From: Meridianimarinicoccus aquatilis
GTDB taxonomy: Bacteria; Pseudomonadota; Alphaproteobacteria; Rhodobacterales; Rhodobacteraceae
Assembly (NCBI RefSeq): GCF_004358675.1
Contig: NZ_SMZO01000010.1
Coordinates: forward strand, 44,452 to 108,451
Length of the DNA stretch: 64,000 nucleotides
Direction: 5' to 3'
Shown: positions 8,075 through 17,432 of the stretch, piece after piece
Numbering within the stretch: the first letter of the stretch is position 1
Layout: the number at the start of each line of letters is the position of its first letter
The notes under the pieces: generated by a model
What the model was told of the DNA's origin: nothing
What the model saw: the letters and a program-made list of their open reading frames with translations, nothing else
Databases searched by the model: none
Made by a program: the position numbers and the translations under genes

Positions 8075-9400
8075 TCAGGCGAGCGTTTTCAGCACATCCG
8101 CAAGTGTGCCGAACAGATGGTCGATCTGAGATTTCTCGATAATCAGCGGCGGCGACATGGCGATGATGTCACCGGTTGTGCGGATCATGACGCCTTTTTC
8201 ATAGCAGTCGAGGAAGGCTTGGAAGGCGCGGGCTGTTGGCTGACCTGCTATTGGCTCCAGTTCCACCGCGCCGATCAGACCCAGATTGCGAATATCGATG
8301 ACATGAGGGAGGCCGCGCAAACTGTGCAATCCCTCTTCCCAATATGGGGCAATTTCGGCCGCGCGGTCGAACAGACCTTCTTCGCGATAGGTTTCCAGCG
8401 TGGCCAAGCCAGTTGCCGCCGCAATCGGGTTGCCGGAGTATGTATAGCCGTGGAACAGTTCGATCAAATGCTCAGGCCCGTTCATGAACGCGTTGTGCAC
8501 ATCAGACGACGCCAAAACCGCGCCCATCGGAATCGTGCCGTTGGTCAACCCTTTCGCCGTGCACATCAGATCAGGTTGCACGCCAAAATAGTCAGCCCCA
8601 AAGGGGGCGCCAAGACGACCGAACCCGGTGATCACTTCGTCAAAGATCAGAAGAATCCCGTGCTTTCTGGTGATCTCGCGAAGGCGCTCCAGATACCCCT
8701 TGGGCGGGATCAGAACACCCGTTGATCCCGCTACCGGCTCGACGATTACAGCAGCAATCGTTTCCGGCCCGTGCAGCGCAACGATCCGTTCCAGATCATC
8801 CGCCAACCAAGCGCCGTGTTCCGGCTGGCCCTTGGTGAACGCATTTTCGGGCAAGTGCGTGTGAGGCATATGGTCAACGCCGGTCAATAGAGCCCCAAAG
8901 TGGCGACGATTGTTGACGATGCCGCCAACCGAAATGCCGCCGAAATTCACGCCATGATAGCCACGTTCCCGGCCGATCAACCGGGTACGCGTGCCCTGCC
9001 CCTTCGCGCGCTGATAGGCGATGGCAATCTTCAACGCAGTTTCGACAGACTCCGACCCTGAGTTTGTAAAAAACACATGGTCCATCCCCGCCGGTGCCAT
9101 GTCGCGCAACCGCGTCGCCAGTTCAAAAGCCTTTGGGTGGCCCATCTGAAATGCGGGCGCATAGTCCATTTCGTCGGCCTGCGCCTTGATCGCCTCGACA
9201 ATCCTGGGGCGCTTGTGTCCAGCATTGCAGCACCACAGCCCAGCGGTGCCATCCAGCACCTGCCGCCCATCAGAGGTGGTATAATACATGCCATCCGCCG
9301 CCACGAGCATGCGTGGGTTCGACTTGAACTGCCGGTTGGATGTGAAGGGCATCCAAAAGGCGGAAAGATCATTGAGGGCGGAAGGATGGTCGAGGGACAT
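8075..9400 (-). CDS. Beta-alanine--pyruvate-type aminotransferase (omega-amino acid transaminase, class III)
   Basis: 441 residues. PLP-binding lysine K283 (TAKGLTNG), GSES at 115-118, the GYHG motif near 148, and DEVITGFGR at 254-262. The N-terminus (FWMPFTSNRQFKSNPRML) is characteristic of omega-amino acid:pyruvate aminotransferases. The expected role is beta-alanine plus pyruvate to malonate semialdehyde plus alanine, the last step after beta-ureidopropionase. The ATG at 9400 is chosen over one four codons earlier; neither has a strong ribosome site. Lies between the two halves of the pyrimidine locus on the same strand. Confidence 0.88.
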   Translation of the reverse strand: MSLDHPSALNDLSAFWMPFTSNRQFKSNPRMLVAADGMYYTTSDGRQVLDGTAGLWCCNAGHKRPRIVEAIKAQADEMDYAPAFQMGHPKAFELATRLRDMAPAGMDHVFFTNSGSESVETALKIAIAYQRAKGQGTRTRLIGRERGYHGVNFGGISVGGIVNNRRHFGALLTGVDHMPHTHLPENAFTKGQPEHGAWLADDLERIVALHGPETIAAVIVEPVAGSTGVLIPPKGYLERLREITRKHGILLIFDEVITGFGRLGAPFGADYFGVQPDLMCTAKGLTNGTIPMGAVLASSDVHNAFMNGPEHLIELFHGYTYSGNPIAAATGLATLETYREEGLFDRAAEIAPYWEEGLHSLRGLPHVIDIRNLGLIGAVELEPIAGQPTARAFQAFLDCYEKGVMIRTTGDIIAMSPPLIIEKSQIDHLFGTLADVLKTLA

Positions 9401-9603
9401 GGCGCACCGCATGAGTTTTGATGAATTGCATCAGCGTATCAGCGGTGTGCAACCAGTCAAGCAAGACCCGTCGTAAACGGACTGTGGCGCGTTGAATAAA
9501 ACACCCTATCAATTTTAACCTTCTCTTCGGGAAAAACACACAAGGGCGCATTTTCAAGCTAATCTACTAAAAGTTGATACAAGCCCGAGTGGAGTTTTTA
9601 ACA

Positions 9604-9957
9604 ATGACGATCGCATCCATCGCCCCAATCGCGTCCGTTTCCCATGCTGCCGCGATGATGCAGTTCCAGACAGCTCAGGCACCCGAGGCGGGTCAGACCG
9701 ACGCGGCACAGGCCATCGCGCCGGAGCACGCGCCAATGCAAATCGAAATCATGTCGCCTCAGACGCAAGTCATTCTGGAAGCAAACGCCACATCGCGCAT
9801 TCAGGCAGATCAGTACGACAGCCGCGTGTTGGGCGCCACCGAGACAGTTCGCAGCTTTGATCGCATCGCAATGGTGGAAAAGGGGTTCGAGCACATGCGC
9901 GAATTGTTCGAGATCGCCAATGCTCCGGCAGGTTCGGGAATCGACAAGCGCCTGTAA
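9604..9957 (+). CDS. Hypothetical protein, 117 aa
   Basis: Product begins MTIASIAPIASVSHAAAMMQFQ, is Ala- and Gln-rich in the first half and mixed-charge, probably helical, in the second. GTGGAG lies 9 nt before the ATG. No signal peptide cleavage, cysteines or recognisable motif. It is the only plus-strand gene inside an otherwise minus-strand locus and has its own terminator. Codon use looks native. I do not recognise a family. The small-residue N-terminus followed by helix is reminiscent of secretion substrates or rod components, but that is not enough for a call. Confidence 0.6.
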   Translation: MTIASIAPIASVSHAAAMMQFQTAQAPEAGQTDAAQAIAPEHAPMQIEIMSPQTQVILEANATSRIQADQYDSRVLGATETVRSFDRIAMVEKGFEHMRELFEIANAPAGSGIDKRL

Positions 9958-9991
9958 AAAAGACGCCGGGTCGCGATTGACCGGCGCCTTT
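9956..9991. terminator. Bidirectional terminator between the 117-aa gene and preA
   Basis: Stem 9962-9969 with 9981-9988 (one mismatch), 11-nt loop. The minus-strand side ends in six T, a good terminator for preA; the plus-strand side has only TTT. Confidence 0.6.
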
Positions 9992-10026
9992 GACTGTTTA
10001 CCCGACACCCATGCCGGAATCGATGC

Positions 10027-11331
10027 CTATTCAGCAGCTTTCACGGCGCCGGGATTGTTCGGGTGGGTTGTCCAGTTGGCATAGTTCGGATCGACGACTT
10101 CACCTGTTCGGGGGTCCACCTCACCAGCGGCCAACGGTTCCATAGTGATGCACCCCTCAACCGGGCATACGTTCACACAAAGATTACAGGCCACGCATTC
10201 TTCGTCGATAACCTCGAATACGCGGTCTGGCGACATGGAAATCGCCTGATGGCTGGTGTCTTCGCAGGCGGCATAGCAACGGCCGCATTTGATGCAGGCC
10301 TCCTGATCGATCTTGGCTTTGGCAACATAGTTCAGGTTCAGATACTGCCAGTCGGTGACGTTTGGAACCGCGCGCCCCGTCACGTCGGCGACAGACTCGT
10401 ACCCCTTTTCGTCCATCCATTCGGACAATCCGGTGATCATTTCCTGCACGACTTTGAAGCCATAGGTCATCGCCGCCGTACACACCTGCACATTGCCCGC
10501 CCCGAGAGCCAGGAATTCAGCCGCGTCGCGCCATGTGGTCACGCCGCCGATGCCGCTGATTGGCATACCCGCTGTTTCCACGTCCCGCGCGATTTCGGCG
10601 ACCATGTTCAGCGCGATGGGTTTCACGGCCGGGCCGCAATACCCGCCATGGCTTCCCTTGCCATCGATCATGGGCTCTGGGCTCATCCGGTCCAGATCGA
10701 CCGATGTGATTGACGAGACGGTGTTGATCAAGCTGACCGCATCCGCGCCGCCTGCTTTCGCTGCGCGCGCCGGATACCGAATATCGGTAATGTTCGGCGT
10801 CAGCTTTACGATGACCGGCATGCGCGTGTTCTGTTTGCACCAGCGCGCGACCATTTCGATGTATTCAGGAACCTGCCCAACAGCACTTCCCATGCCCCGT
10901 TCGCTCATGCCATGGGGGCACCCAAAATTCAGTTCGATCCCATCTGCACCCGTCTCTTCGACGAGTGGCAAAATGAACTTCCACGCGTCCTCTTCACAAG
11001 GCACCATAAGCGATACAACCATGGCCCGGTCAGGATAGTCGCGTTTGACCGATTTGATCTCGCGCAGGTTCACCTCAAGCGGACGATCGGTGATCAGTTC
11101 GATATTATTCAGCCCCAAAAGGCGACGATCCGCCCCCCAGATCGCGCCATATCGGGGGCCGTTCACGTTGACGATGTTTGGGTCCAGCCCGAGTGTCTTC
11201 CACACCACTCCGCCCCAACCCGCCTCGAATGCGCGGCGCACATTGTATTCCTTGTCCGTGGGCGGCGCAGAGGCCAGCCAGAACGGATTGGGCGACTTTA
11301 TTCCTACAAAATCAGTGCTCAGGTCTGCCAT
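10027..11331 (-). CDS. preA: NAD-dependent dihydropyrimidine dehydrogenase, subunit PreA
   Basis: 434 residues. An N-terminal FMN-binding dihydroorotate-dehydrogenase-like barrel (about 1-320) is followed by two 4Fe-4S ferredoxin motifs, CIKCGRCYAAC at 346-356 and CVACNLCVNVCP at 379-390. It reduces uracil or thymine to the dihydro form with electrons relayed from PreT. It lies 33 bp downstream of preT in the same operon. The C-terminal 40 residues after the second cluster are a usual extension in this family. Confidence 0.95.
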   Translation of the reverse strand: MADLSTDFVGIKSPNPFWLASAPPTDKEYNVRRAFEAGWGGVVWKTLGLDPNIVNVNGPRYGAIWGADRRLLGLNNIELITDRPLEVNLREIKSVKRDYPDRAMVVSLMVPCEEDAWKFILPLVEETGADGIELNFGCPHGMSERGMGSAVGQVPEYIEMVARWCKQNTRMPVIVKLTPNITDIRYPARAAKAGGADAVSLINTVSSITSVDLDRMSPEPMIDGKGSHGGYCGPAVKPIALNMVAEIARDVETAGMPISGIGGVTTWRDAAEFLALGAGNVQVCTAAMTYGFKVVQEMITGLSEWMDEKGYESVADVTGRAVPNVTDWQYLNLNYVAKAKIDQEACIKCGRCYAACEDTSHQAISMSPDRVFEVIDEECVACNLCVNVCPVEGCITMEPLAAGEVDPRTGEVVDPNYANWTTHPNNPGAVKAAE

Positions 11332-11364
11332 TTAATCTTCTCCCAGTCGCGCCTGTGCGCTGCT

Positions 11365-12720
11365 TTATTCTGCTGCAACACGGCTTGCGGCCATTAATTC
11401 GGCGTGGATATCCTCTGCTGCATCGCGCCCTTCGGCAACGGCAGTCACGGTCAGATCATCACCGCCAACGGCGCAATCCCCACCGGCCCAGACACCGGTC
11501 AATGACGTTCTTCCAGAGCCCGTTACTGCGATTTTGGAACCATCAATTTCGAGCCCGCCAGGAGCAGCTTCCAGTTTTTGGCCAATCGCTTTGAACACCT
11601 GATCTGCTGGAACCACAAACGGTGCGCCGATCGTTTCAAGCCCATCCGCTCCTTCCGAGGTATAGGCAAATTCCACGCCACTCACCGCCCCATCGCCAAG
11701 CACTCGAAGCGGCGTCGCGTCCGTGATGATCTGCACACCCTTGGACACTGCGTGCAATTGTTCGTGCTGTGACGCGCTCATGCGGCTTCGGTCGCGACGA
11801 TACACCATTGTCACGTGCTCTGCGCCCAACAGCTTCGCCTGAACCGCCGCATCCACTGCCGTCATGCCGCCGCCGATGACCACCACGCGGCGTCCCACCG
11901 CAATCTGCCGCCGATCCGGCGACTGGCGCAGTTCGGCAATGAAATCGACCGCGTCATGCACATGATCATGTGCTTCGCCTTCGGCCCGCAAGGCGTTCAC
12001 ACCGGCAAGGCCAATAGCAAGAAACACGGCGTCGAAGTCTTCACGCAATTCAGCCAACGCCAGTTCGCGCCCCAACCGCACACCAGTCTTGATCGTAATG
12101 CCACCGATGCCAAGTAGCCAATCCACTTCGGCCTGTGCGAACCCGTCCGGGGTCTTGTAGGTCGCGATCCCATATTCGTTCAGCCCACCGGGCTTTTCCC
12201 TGGCATCCATGACAACCACATCATGACCATACATTGCCAGCCGATGAGCACACGCAAGCCCGGACGGCCCCGCGCCCACTACGGCGACCACCAACCCTGT
12301 GGACGGGGCGCGCGCAAACGGATGGCTGCCTATCCCCATTACAGTATCGGTTGCGTACCTCTGAAGATGGCCAATCTTGACAGGCTTGCCCTCGGCGGCC
12401 TCACGAACGCAGGCACCTTCGCACAGGGTTTCTGTCGGACAGACCCGCGCGCACATTCCGCCGAGTATATTCTGCTCGAAAATTGTTTTTCCGGCTGCTT
12501 TCGGCATTCCCGTTTGAATCTGCCGAATGAACAGCGGGATGTCGATTTCGGTCGGGCATGCTGCGATACACGGCGCGTCATGGCAGAAATAACACCGATC
12601 CGCAGCCACTAGCGCCTCGTGCGGATCAAGTGGCGGGTAAGCATCTGCAAAATTCTTATCGTAGTCCTCTGGGCCCAATCGGCCCGCGACTACGCCCGGT
12701 GTAAGCGGCGTATTCGACAT
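11365..12720 (-). CDS. preT: NAD-dependent dihydropyrimidine dehydrogenase, subunit PreT
   Basis: 451 residues from the ATG at 12720 (GGGAG about 11 nt upstream). The N-terminal part carries glutamate-synthase-small-subunit type cysteine motifs (CYFCHDAPCIAAC; CARVCPTETLCEGAC). An FAD-binding VVGAGPSGLACA and an NAD(P)-binding VVIGGGMTAVDAA follow. It transfers electrons from NADH through FAD and Fe-S clusters to PreA. First gene of the preTA unit; the divergent neighbour is accB. Confidence 0.94.
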   Translation of the reverse strand: MSNTPLTPGVVAGRLGPEDYDKNFADAYPPLDPHEALVAADRCYFCHDAPCIAACPTEIDIPLFIRQIQTGMPKAAGKTIFEQNILGGMCARVCPTETLCEGACVREAAEGKPVKIGHLQRYATDTVMGIGSHPFARAPSTGLVVAVVGAGPSGLACAHRLAMYGHDVVVMDAREKPGGLNEYGIATYKTPDGFAQAEVDWLLGIGGITIKTGVRLGRELALAELREDFDAVFLAIGLAGVNALRAEGEAHDHVHDAVDFIAELRQSPDRRQIAVGRRVVVIGGGMTAVDAAVQAKLLGAEHVTMVYRRDRSRMSASQHEQLHAVSKGVQIITDATPLRVLGDGAVSGVEFAYTSEGADGLETIGAPFVVPADQVFKAIGQKLEAAPGGLEIDGSKIAVTGSGRTSLTGVWAGGDCAVGGDDLTVTAVAEGRDAAEDIHAELMAASRVAAE

Positions 12721-12963
12721 GTTCTTATAACTCCCGGTCGTGGGCGCGGCTTTATTTTGACGTGTCTTTACCGACACAAAGCGCCTGAATAGTCAGCGTT
12801 GCCAGCAATCGATCAAAAATCAAGCGTGAACATGCGGGAATGTGATCGTTGGCTACGGCAATTTCTTGACCTGCATCGCTTTTCACCGTTTTGCAAAGAG
12901 TGTAAGACGCAGCATTGGTGCTGCGACGAGCAAGCATTCCCATTGAGGCTGAGTGAGGACACG

Positions 12964-13470
12964 ATGACACAGACTTCCCACGGCGATGATGTCGATTTTA
13001 TTCGGGCTTTGGCCGAACTGCTGCGGGAAAACGATCTGACCGAAGTTGAGGTCAAACGTGATTACGGCGAAGACAGTGCGCTGAATGTTCGCGTCACCCG
13101 GACACCGGCAGCAATCGTTCAAACCGCCGCAGTTCCCGCTGCGCCCAGCTACGCCCCCGCGCCAGCCGCAGCGCCGACGCCAGCCGCCGCGTCGGCAGAG
13201 GCGCCACAGACAGCGTCCAACGATCCGGCAAACCACCCCGGCGTTGTACCATCGCCGATGGTCGGCACAGTCTATCTTCAGGCAGAACCCGGGACGGACC
13301 CGTTCGTGCGTGTGGGCAGCCAGGTTTCCAAGGGGCAAACAATTCTGATCGTGGAAGCCATGAAAACCATGAACCAGATCGCGGCCCCGAAAGACGGCAC
13401 AGTGAGCCGCATTCTTGTAGAAGACGGCAGCCCCGTTGAGTTTGGCGCGCCGCTTGTGATCATCGAGTGA
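12964..13470 (+). CDS. accB: Biotin carboxyl carrier protein of acetyl-CoA carboxylase
   Basis: 168 residues. The N-terminal dimer-type helix region (about 1-48) is joined by an Ala/Pro linker (50-90) to a biotinyl domain. The biotin attachment motif is EAMKTM with K134. It carries the carboxyl group between biotin carboxylase and carboxyltransferase in malonyl-CoA synthesis. The ATG at 12964 is chosen; the frame is open further upstream, but the extension has no family resemblance. The stop touches the alternative GTG start of accC. Confidence 0.95.
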   Translation: MTQTSHGDDVDFIRALAELLRENDLTEVEVKRDYGEDSALNVRVTRTPAAIVQTAAVPAAPSYAPAPAAAPTPAAASAEAPQTASNDPANHPGVVPSPMVGTVYLQAEPGTDPFVRVGSQVSKGQTILIVEAMKTMNQIAAPKDGTVSRILVEDGSPVEFGAPLVIIE

Positions 13471-13478
13471 CCGCTCCA

Positions 13479-14825
13479 ATGTTCAAAAAGATCCTGATCG
13501 CCAATCGCGGCGAAATCGCACTCCGCGTGATCCGGGCTTGCCGGGAAATGGGCATTTCCACTGTCGCAGTCCATTCAACGGCTGATGCGGATGCCATGCA
13601 TGTTCGCATGGCCGACGAAGCCGTTTGCATTGGCCCGCCCCCCGCAACACAAAGCTACTTGTTGGTCCCCGCGATCATCTCGGCCTGCGAAATCACTGGC
13701 GCGGATGCGGTTCACCCCGGTTATGGCTTTTTGTCCGAGAATGCGAATTTCGTGCAAGTCGTGTCCGATCACGGCATCACCTTCATCGGTCCGACCGCAG
13801 AGCATATCCGCGTTATGGGCGACAAGATTACCGCCAAAGATACCATGAAGGCGCTTGGCGTGCCTTGTGTACCGGGATCAGATGGCGCTGTCCCCGACCT
13901 TGAGACGGCCCGCAAGATATCTGGCGAGATCGGCTATCCGGTGATCGTTAAGGCAACGGCTGGCGGCGGCGGGCGCGGCATGAAACTTGCACGCAACGCA
14001 GATCAGATTGACGAAGCCTTTCAGACAGCCAGGTCAGAAGCCAAGGCCGCTTTTGGCAATGACGAAGTGTATATCGAGAAGTACCTTGATACACCGCGTC
14101 ATATCGAAGTGCAGGTTTTTGGGGACGGCAAAGGCGGTGCTGTGCATTTAGGCGAGCGGGATTGCTCGCTTCAGCGTCGTCACCAAAAGGTGTTCGAAGA
14201 GGCCCCCGGCCCAGCTATCACGCCCGAAATGCGCGCGAGTATCGGGAAGACCTGCGCAGACGCGGTTGCGAATATTGACTATGCTGGTGCAGGAACGATC
14301 GAATTCCTGTACGAAAATGGTGAGTTCTTCTTCATTGAAATGAACACGCGCTTGCAGGTCGAACACCCGGTGACCGAAGCGATTTATGGCGTGGACCTTG
14401 TCCGCGAACAAATCCGCATTGCGGCTGGTCAACCCCTGTCCTTCGCGCAGGAGGACCTGCATCTAAATGGTCACGCCATTGAGGTGCGGATCAATGCAGA
14501 ACGCCTGCCCAATTTCAGCCCATGCCCCGGCACGATTACGGCGTATCACGCCCCGGGCGGTCTTGGTGTGCGCATGGACAGTGCACTGTATAACGGATAT
14601 TCAATTCCGCCTTACTACGACAGCCTCATTGGTAAGTTGATCGTGCACGGCCGAGACCGACCAGAAGCGTTGGCCCGACTGAACCGCGCCCTAGGGGAAT
14701 TGATTGTCGACGGTGTCGATTCGACGGTTCCGCTGTTCTCGGCCTTGTTGGCAGAACCCGACATTCAAAGCGGCAACTACACGATCCATTGGCTTGAAAA
14801 GTGGCTGGAGCGGGCCCTCGCCTGA
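13479..14825 (+). CDS. accC: Biotin carboxylase of acetyl-CoA carboxylase
   Basis: 448 residues, the usual length. Starts [17 protein letters not shown], the invariant N-terminus of the family. ATP-grasp features: glycine loop GGGGRGMK near 169-176, EKYL, and the biotin carboxylase segment with [14 protein letters not shown]. It uses ATP and bicarbonate to carboxylate biotin on AccB. Downstream of accB by 8 bp and in the same operon. A GTG at 13467 overlapping the accB stop is a possible alternative start. Confidence 0.96.
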   Translation: MFKKILIANRGEIALRVIRACREMGISTVAVHSTADADAMHVRMADEAVCIGPPPATQSYLLVPAIISACEITGADAVHPGYGFLSENANFVQVVSDHGITFIGPTAEHIRVMGDKITAKDTMKALGVPCVPGSDGAVPDLETARKISGEIGYPVIVKATAGGGGRGMKLARNADQIDEAFQTARSEAKAAFGNDEVYIEKYLDTPRHIEVQVFGDGKGGAVHLGERDCSLQRRHQKVFEEAPGPAITPEMRASIGKTCADAVANIDYAGAGTIEFLYENGEFFFIEMNTRLQVEHPVTEAIYGVDLVREQIRIAAGQPLSFAQEDLHLNGHAIEVRINAERLPNFSPCPGTITAYHAPGGLGVRMDSALYNGYSIPPYYDSLIGKLIVHGRDRPEALARLNRALGELIVDGVDSTVPLFSALLAEPDIQSGNYTIHWLEKWLERALA

Positions 14826-14835
14826 TCCGGACAGA

Positions 14836-15477
14836 ATGGACCGGTCACAAATCACACCGGATCTGCTGCTACAAGCCTATGCCATGGGGGTTTTCCCCAT
14901 GGCTGAAAGCCGTGACGACCCCAACGTTTTTTGGGTAGACCCGAGGCGCCGGGGTGTTTTGCCACTGGATGGCTTTCACATATCCCGCTCCTTGGCGCGA
15001 AGGCTTCGCAAATGCGACGTTTCGATCAAGATTGATACCGATTTTGCCGGAACGGTGCAGGGCTGTGCGGACCGGCCAGAAACCTGGATCAACGACACCA
15101 TTGCCAGCCTTTATCTTGATCTGCACGCCAGCGGGCACGCCCATTCACTCGAAGTTTGGCGCGAGGGCCACCTTGTTGGCGGCGTCTATGGTGTTACCTT
15201 GGGGGCCGCATTCTTCGGTGAAAGCATGTTCTCGCGCGAAGTTGACGCATCCAAAATCGCACTGGCCTTTCTGGTGGACCGGCTAAGACTGGGTGGATTC
15301 AAGCTTTTTGACACTCAGTTCATCACGGACCATCTGAGAAGCCTTGGCGGACGCGAAATTTCCCGCGCGGCGTATCACAAGCTTCTGGTCGACTCGCAAG
15401 CTTTAGCCGCTGACTTTTCAGAACCAGAGACGCCGAAGGTTCACGACCTATTGCAGCGCAACACCCAGACATCATAA
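14836..15477 (+). CDS. aat: Leucyl/phenylalanyl-tRNA--protein transferase
   Basis: 213 residues, the normal Aat length. Typical opening LLLQAYAMGVFPMAES and WVDPRRRGVLPL, then the central EVWREGHLVGGVYGVTLGAAFFGESMFS. It adds Leu or Phe to N-terminal Arg or Lys of proteins, marking them for ClpAP through the N-degron pathway. Lies 10 bp after accC, so probably in the same transcript, as is common in alphaproteobacteria. Its 3' end overlaps the convergent DUF2155 gene by 37 bp. Confidence 0.94.
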   Translation: MDRSQITPDLLLQAYAMGVFPMAESRDDPNVFWVDPRRRGVLPLDGFHISRSLARRLRKCDVSIKIDTDFAGTVQGCADRPETWINDTIASLYLDLHASGHAHSLEVWREGHLVGGVYGVTLGAAFFGESMFSREVDASKIALAFLVDRLRLGGFKLFDTQFITDHLRSLGGREISRAAYHKLLVDSQALAADFSEPETPKVHDLLQRNTQTS

Positions 15478-15812
15478 CGGGGGTGATCCAGCGCGTTCAG
15501 CGCGGGCGACGAAGCGATCATCCAACCCTCAAATACCTGCTGATCAGCGACCGTATCGCGGATCAGCAAATAGGCGAAGGCGTCGCCAGTTGGGTTATCC
15601 GCCGGGTATCGACACTCAACAACGCTGATGTCAAGACGATCAGCGTAGTCAACCGTGCCGCCAATCGGAACATCAAGGTCAGTAAGGTAGCCGGACAGAC
15701 GATCCAGGGCGCGCAAGTTCACCCCAGTTCCTTGTTCCACTTCCTGACTGTGGGCAGCTGACACAATCAATCCAGCCGCCAGCGCCACCAATGCAACCCA
15801 GCGGATCGTCAA
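15441..15812 (-). CDS. DUF2155 domain-containing exported protein
   Basis: 123 residues with a signal peptide (residues 1-22, ending SAAHSQ). The conserved core LRALDRLSG, the cysteine in VVECRYP, AYLLIRD, FEGWMIASSPALNALDHPRYDVWVLRC is that of DUF2155, found next to aat and NDUFA12 across alphaproteobacteria. Two cysteines may form a disulfide in the periplasm. The start shares an ATGA overlap with the stop of the upstream MlaD-like gene. Function unknown; linkage to envelope genes suggests a cell-envelope role. Confidence 0.9.
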   Translation of the reverse strand: MTIRWVALVALAAGLIVSAAHSQEVEQGTGVNLRALDRLSGYLTDLDVPIGGTVDYADRLDISVVECRYPADNPTGDAFAYLLIRDTVADQQVFEGWMIASSPALNALDHPRYDVWVLRCNRS

Positions 15813-16255
15813 TCGCTTCCACTCCCGACAAACTTCGACAGCAGTTCTATCAGGCTTACCGATCCCTGAGTATTGCTGACTGTGTCGCCCGGTTCGAAGT
15901 TGAACGGAGATCCGCCCGGCTGAACTTCGACAAAATTCCCACCTAGAAGCCCCTCTGACGCGATAATGATCGAGCTGTCATCTGGCAAATCTACGCCGTC
16001 GCGAATCGTCATCACGGCGTCAGCACGAAACGTTTCGGGATTCAGCTCCATGGCCGTTACGGTACCGACCTTGACCCCGGCAAGCTGAACGTCGGTCCCA
16101 ACGCCAATGCCCTGAGCGGACCGAAAACTCGCTGTCAGGGAATAGCCCGCATTGGATTGCATCGCGCCCACACTAGAAGTCGCGTAGGCAAGAAAGCCAA
16201 TAGCGACAGCAAGAACAGCGGCACCAACGACAAGTTCTGCACGATTTTCAGACAT
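15809..16255 (-). CDS. MlaD-family phospholipid-transport protein
   Basis: 148 residues. One N-terminal membrane anchor (ELVVGAAVLAVAIGFLAYA), then a single MCE domain (about 38-120: YSLTASFRSAQGIGVGTDVQLAGVKVGTV...), then a short tail. MlaD binds phospholipid between the inner-membrane MlaFE transporter and the periplasmic carrier. Here it is separated from mlaE/mlaF, sitting between DUF2155 and the NDUFA12 homologue, an arrangement common in alphaproteobacteria. Start at 16255 gives the normal short cytoplasmic N-terminus; the 40-residue upstream extension is rejected. Confidence 0.88.
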   Translation of the reverse strand: MSENRAELVVGAAVLAVAIGFLAYATSSVGAMQSNAGYSLTASFRSAQGIGVGTDVQLAGVKVGTVTAMELNPETFRADAVMTIRDGVDLPDDSSIIIASEGLLGGNFVEVQPGGSPFNFEPGDTVSNTQGSVSLIELLSKFVGSGSD

Positions 16256-16301
16256 GGAATTTCCCAGATTTGAGCAAGGAGAATCGAATCTCAGGCGGCC
16301 A

Positions 16302-16676
16302 TTATTCTGGCGTCCAAGCCTCGTAATCAGTTCGTTTTTCAGGAACTGGGCGCCGAATGGACCCTGGCGGAGCATAGGCCATGGGTGTCCCCGTCAGGTT
16401 TTCCTGATGCGGTTTTTCCCAAGACTTGTGCTTGAGTTCTTGCTTGGTTGGCGGCTCATCATAAGTTTGGTGCAACCAGCCATGCCAATCTGCACTTATC
16501 CGGCTTGCTTCCACGTCGCCGTTGAAAATGACCCAACGACGCTTGGCGTCGCGCGTTTCATAAAACACGTTTCCCTGATCGTCTTCGCCAACTTTCACAC
16601 CGTTCTTTCGGGTGAACCACTGTGTTCCAAGGGTCTGACCGTTCCACCAGGTCACGGCGCGGACAAGCATATTCAT
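16302..16676 (-). CDS. NADH:ubiquinone oxidoreductase accessory subunit NDUFA12-like
   Basis: 124 residues. Family signatures [36 protein letters not shown] and [13 protein letters not shown] are clear. It is the alphaproteobacterial homologue of the mitochondrial complex I accessory subunit NDUFA12 (17.2 kDa), bound at the peripheral arm and needed for assembly or stability. GGAG lies 6 nt before the start at 16676. Upstream in-frame sequence is not family-like. It is located away from the main nuo operon. Confidence 0.92.
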   Translation of the reverse strand: MNMLVRAVTWWNGQTLGTQWFTRKNGVKVGEDDQGNVFYETRDAKRRWVIFNGDVEASRISADWHGWLHQTYDEPPTKQELKHKSWEKPHQENLTGTPMAYAPPGSIRRPVPEKRTDYEAWTPE

Positions 16677-16767
16677 GGCAAGCTCCAGATCTTCATTGTC
16701 TCTCGTATCCCGCAAATCGATGCAAAGGTCCAGCGGTGCTGCATCGCCAAATGCCGCAGGCACGTCA

Positions 16768-17364
16768 TCATTCGACGATTGGCACGTGCGGTGCGGCGGA
16801 TCTGGGCAGAACACCGCTTAGTCTTGGGTCGGCCGCGATTTCGACTTCGCGGCCTGTTACAACAAACCCACTGCGACGATAGAATTCGATCGCACCGGGA
16901 TGATCCAAGGTGCAGGTATGCACCCAAACCTCGTCGATGGGGCGCGCCCATGCTTCGCGCAAGGCCGCTGTCATCATCAAACGGCCCACTCCCGTGCCGA
17001 TCGCATTGGGCACAAGGCCAAAAAACGCCAACTCACAACGCCCCTTTGTCCGAAAATCCAGCTCAAAGAACCCTGACTCCACCCCGTCGATTTTCAATAC
17101 ATGCACAGAGACGGCAGGATCACCGAGGATCAATGACAACGCCTCGTCGCTCAGTGCAAGCCGCGAAAACCAAAGCCAATCAGTGCCGCCGACCTTGCGA
17201 TAGATATCCCGATACCAGTCAATGTCAGGTGCAACGCAGTGCGTGATCTCGGCGCCCGCCACAGGCCGGACTGGGCGCGGGTCGGGCAATGTGGTCATGT
17301 TAAGATGCGTTACTATTGCGGCGATCATGCCGCGCGGCACATCATAAAAGCCGGGTTGAAGCAT
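16768..17364 (-). CDS. GNAT family N-acetyltransferase
   Basis: 198 residues. The acetyl-CoA binding segment is visible around [20 protein letters not shown], followed by [22 protein letters not shown], the usual C-terminal motif B. Strong ribosome site (GGAGG) ahead of the ATG at 17364. The substrate is not predictable. Separated from clpX by a terminator, so it has its own promoter. It is followed by the NDUFA12 gene with a 91-bp gap. Confidence 0.88.
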   Translation of the reverse strand: MLQPGFYDVPRGMIAAIVTHLNMTTLPDPRPVRPVAGAEITHCVAPDIDWYRDIYRKVGGTDWLWFSRLALSDEALSLILGDPAVSVHVLKIDGVESGFFELDFRTKGRCELAFFGLVPNAIGTGVGRLMMTAALREAWARPIDEVWVHTCTLDHPGAIEFYRRSGFVVTGREVEIAADPRLSGVLPRSAAPHVPIVE

Positions 17365-17382
17365 TTTTGATCCTCCGACATG

Positions 17383-17406
17383 AAAACGCGCGCCAATGGC
17401 GCGCGT
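17383..17406 (-). terminator. Terminator of clpX
   Basis: 9-bp perfect stem (17386-17394 with 17398-17406), 3-nt loop, TTTT on the minus-strand exit side. Confidence 0.7.
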
Positions 17407-17432
17407 CACATAAATAGTTTTGATCGTTTAGA

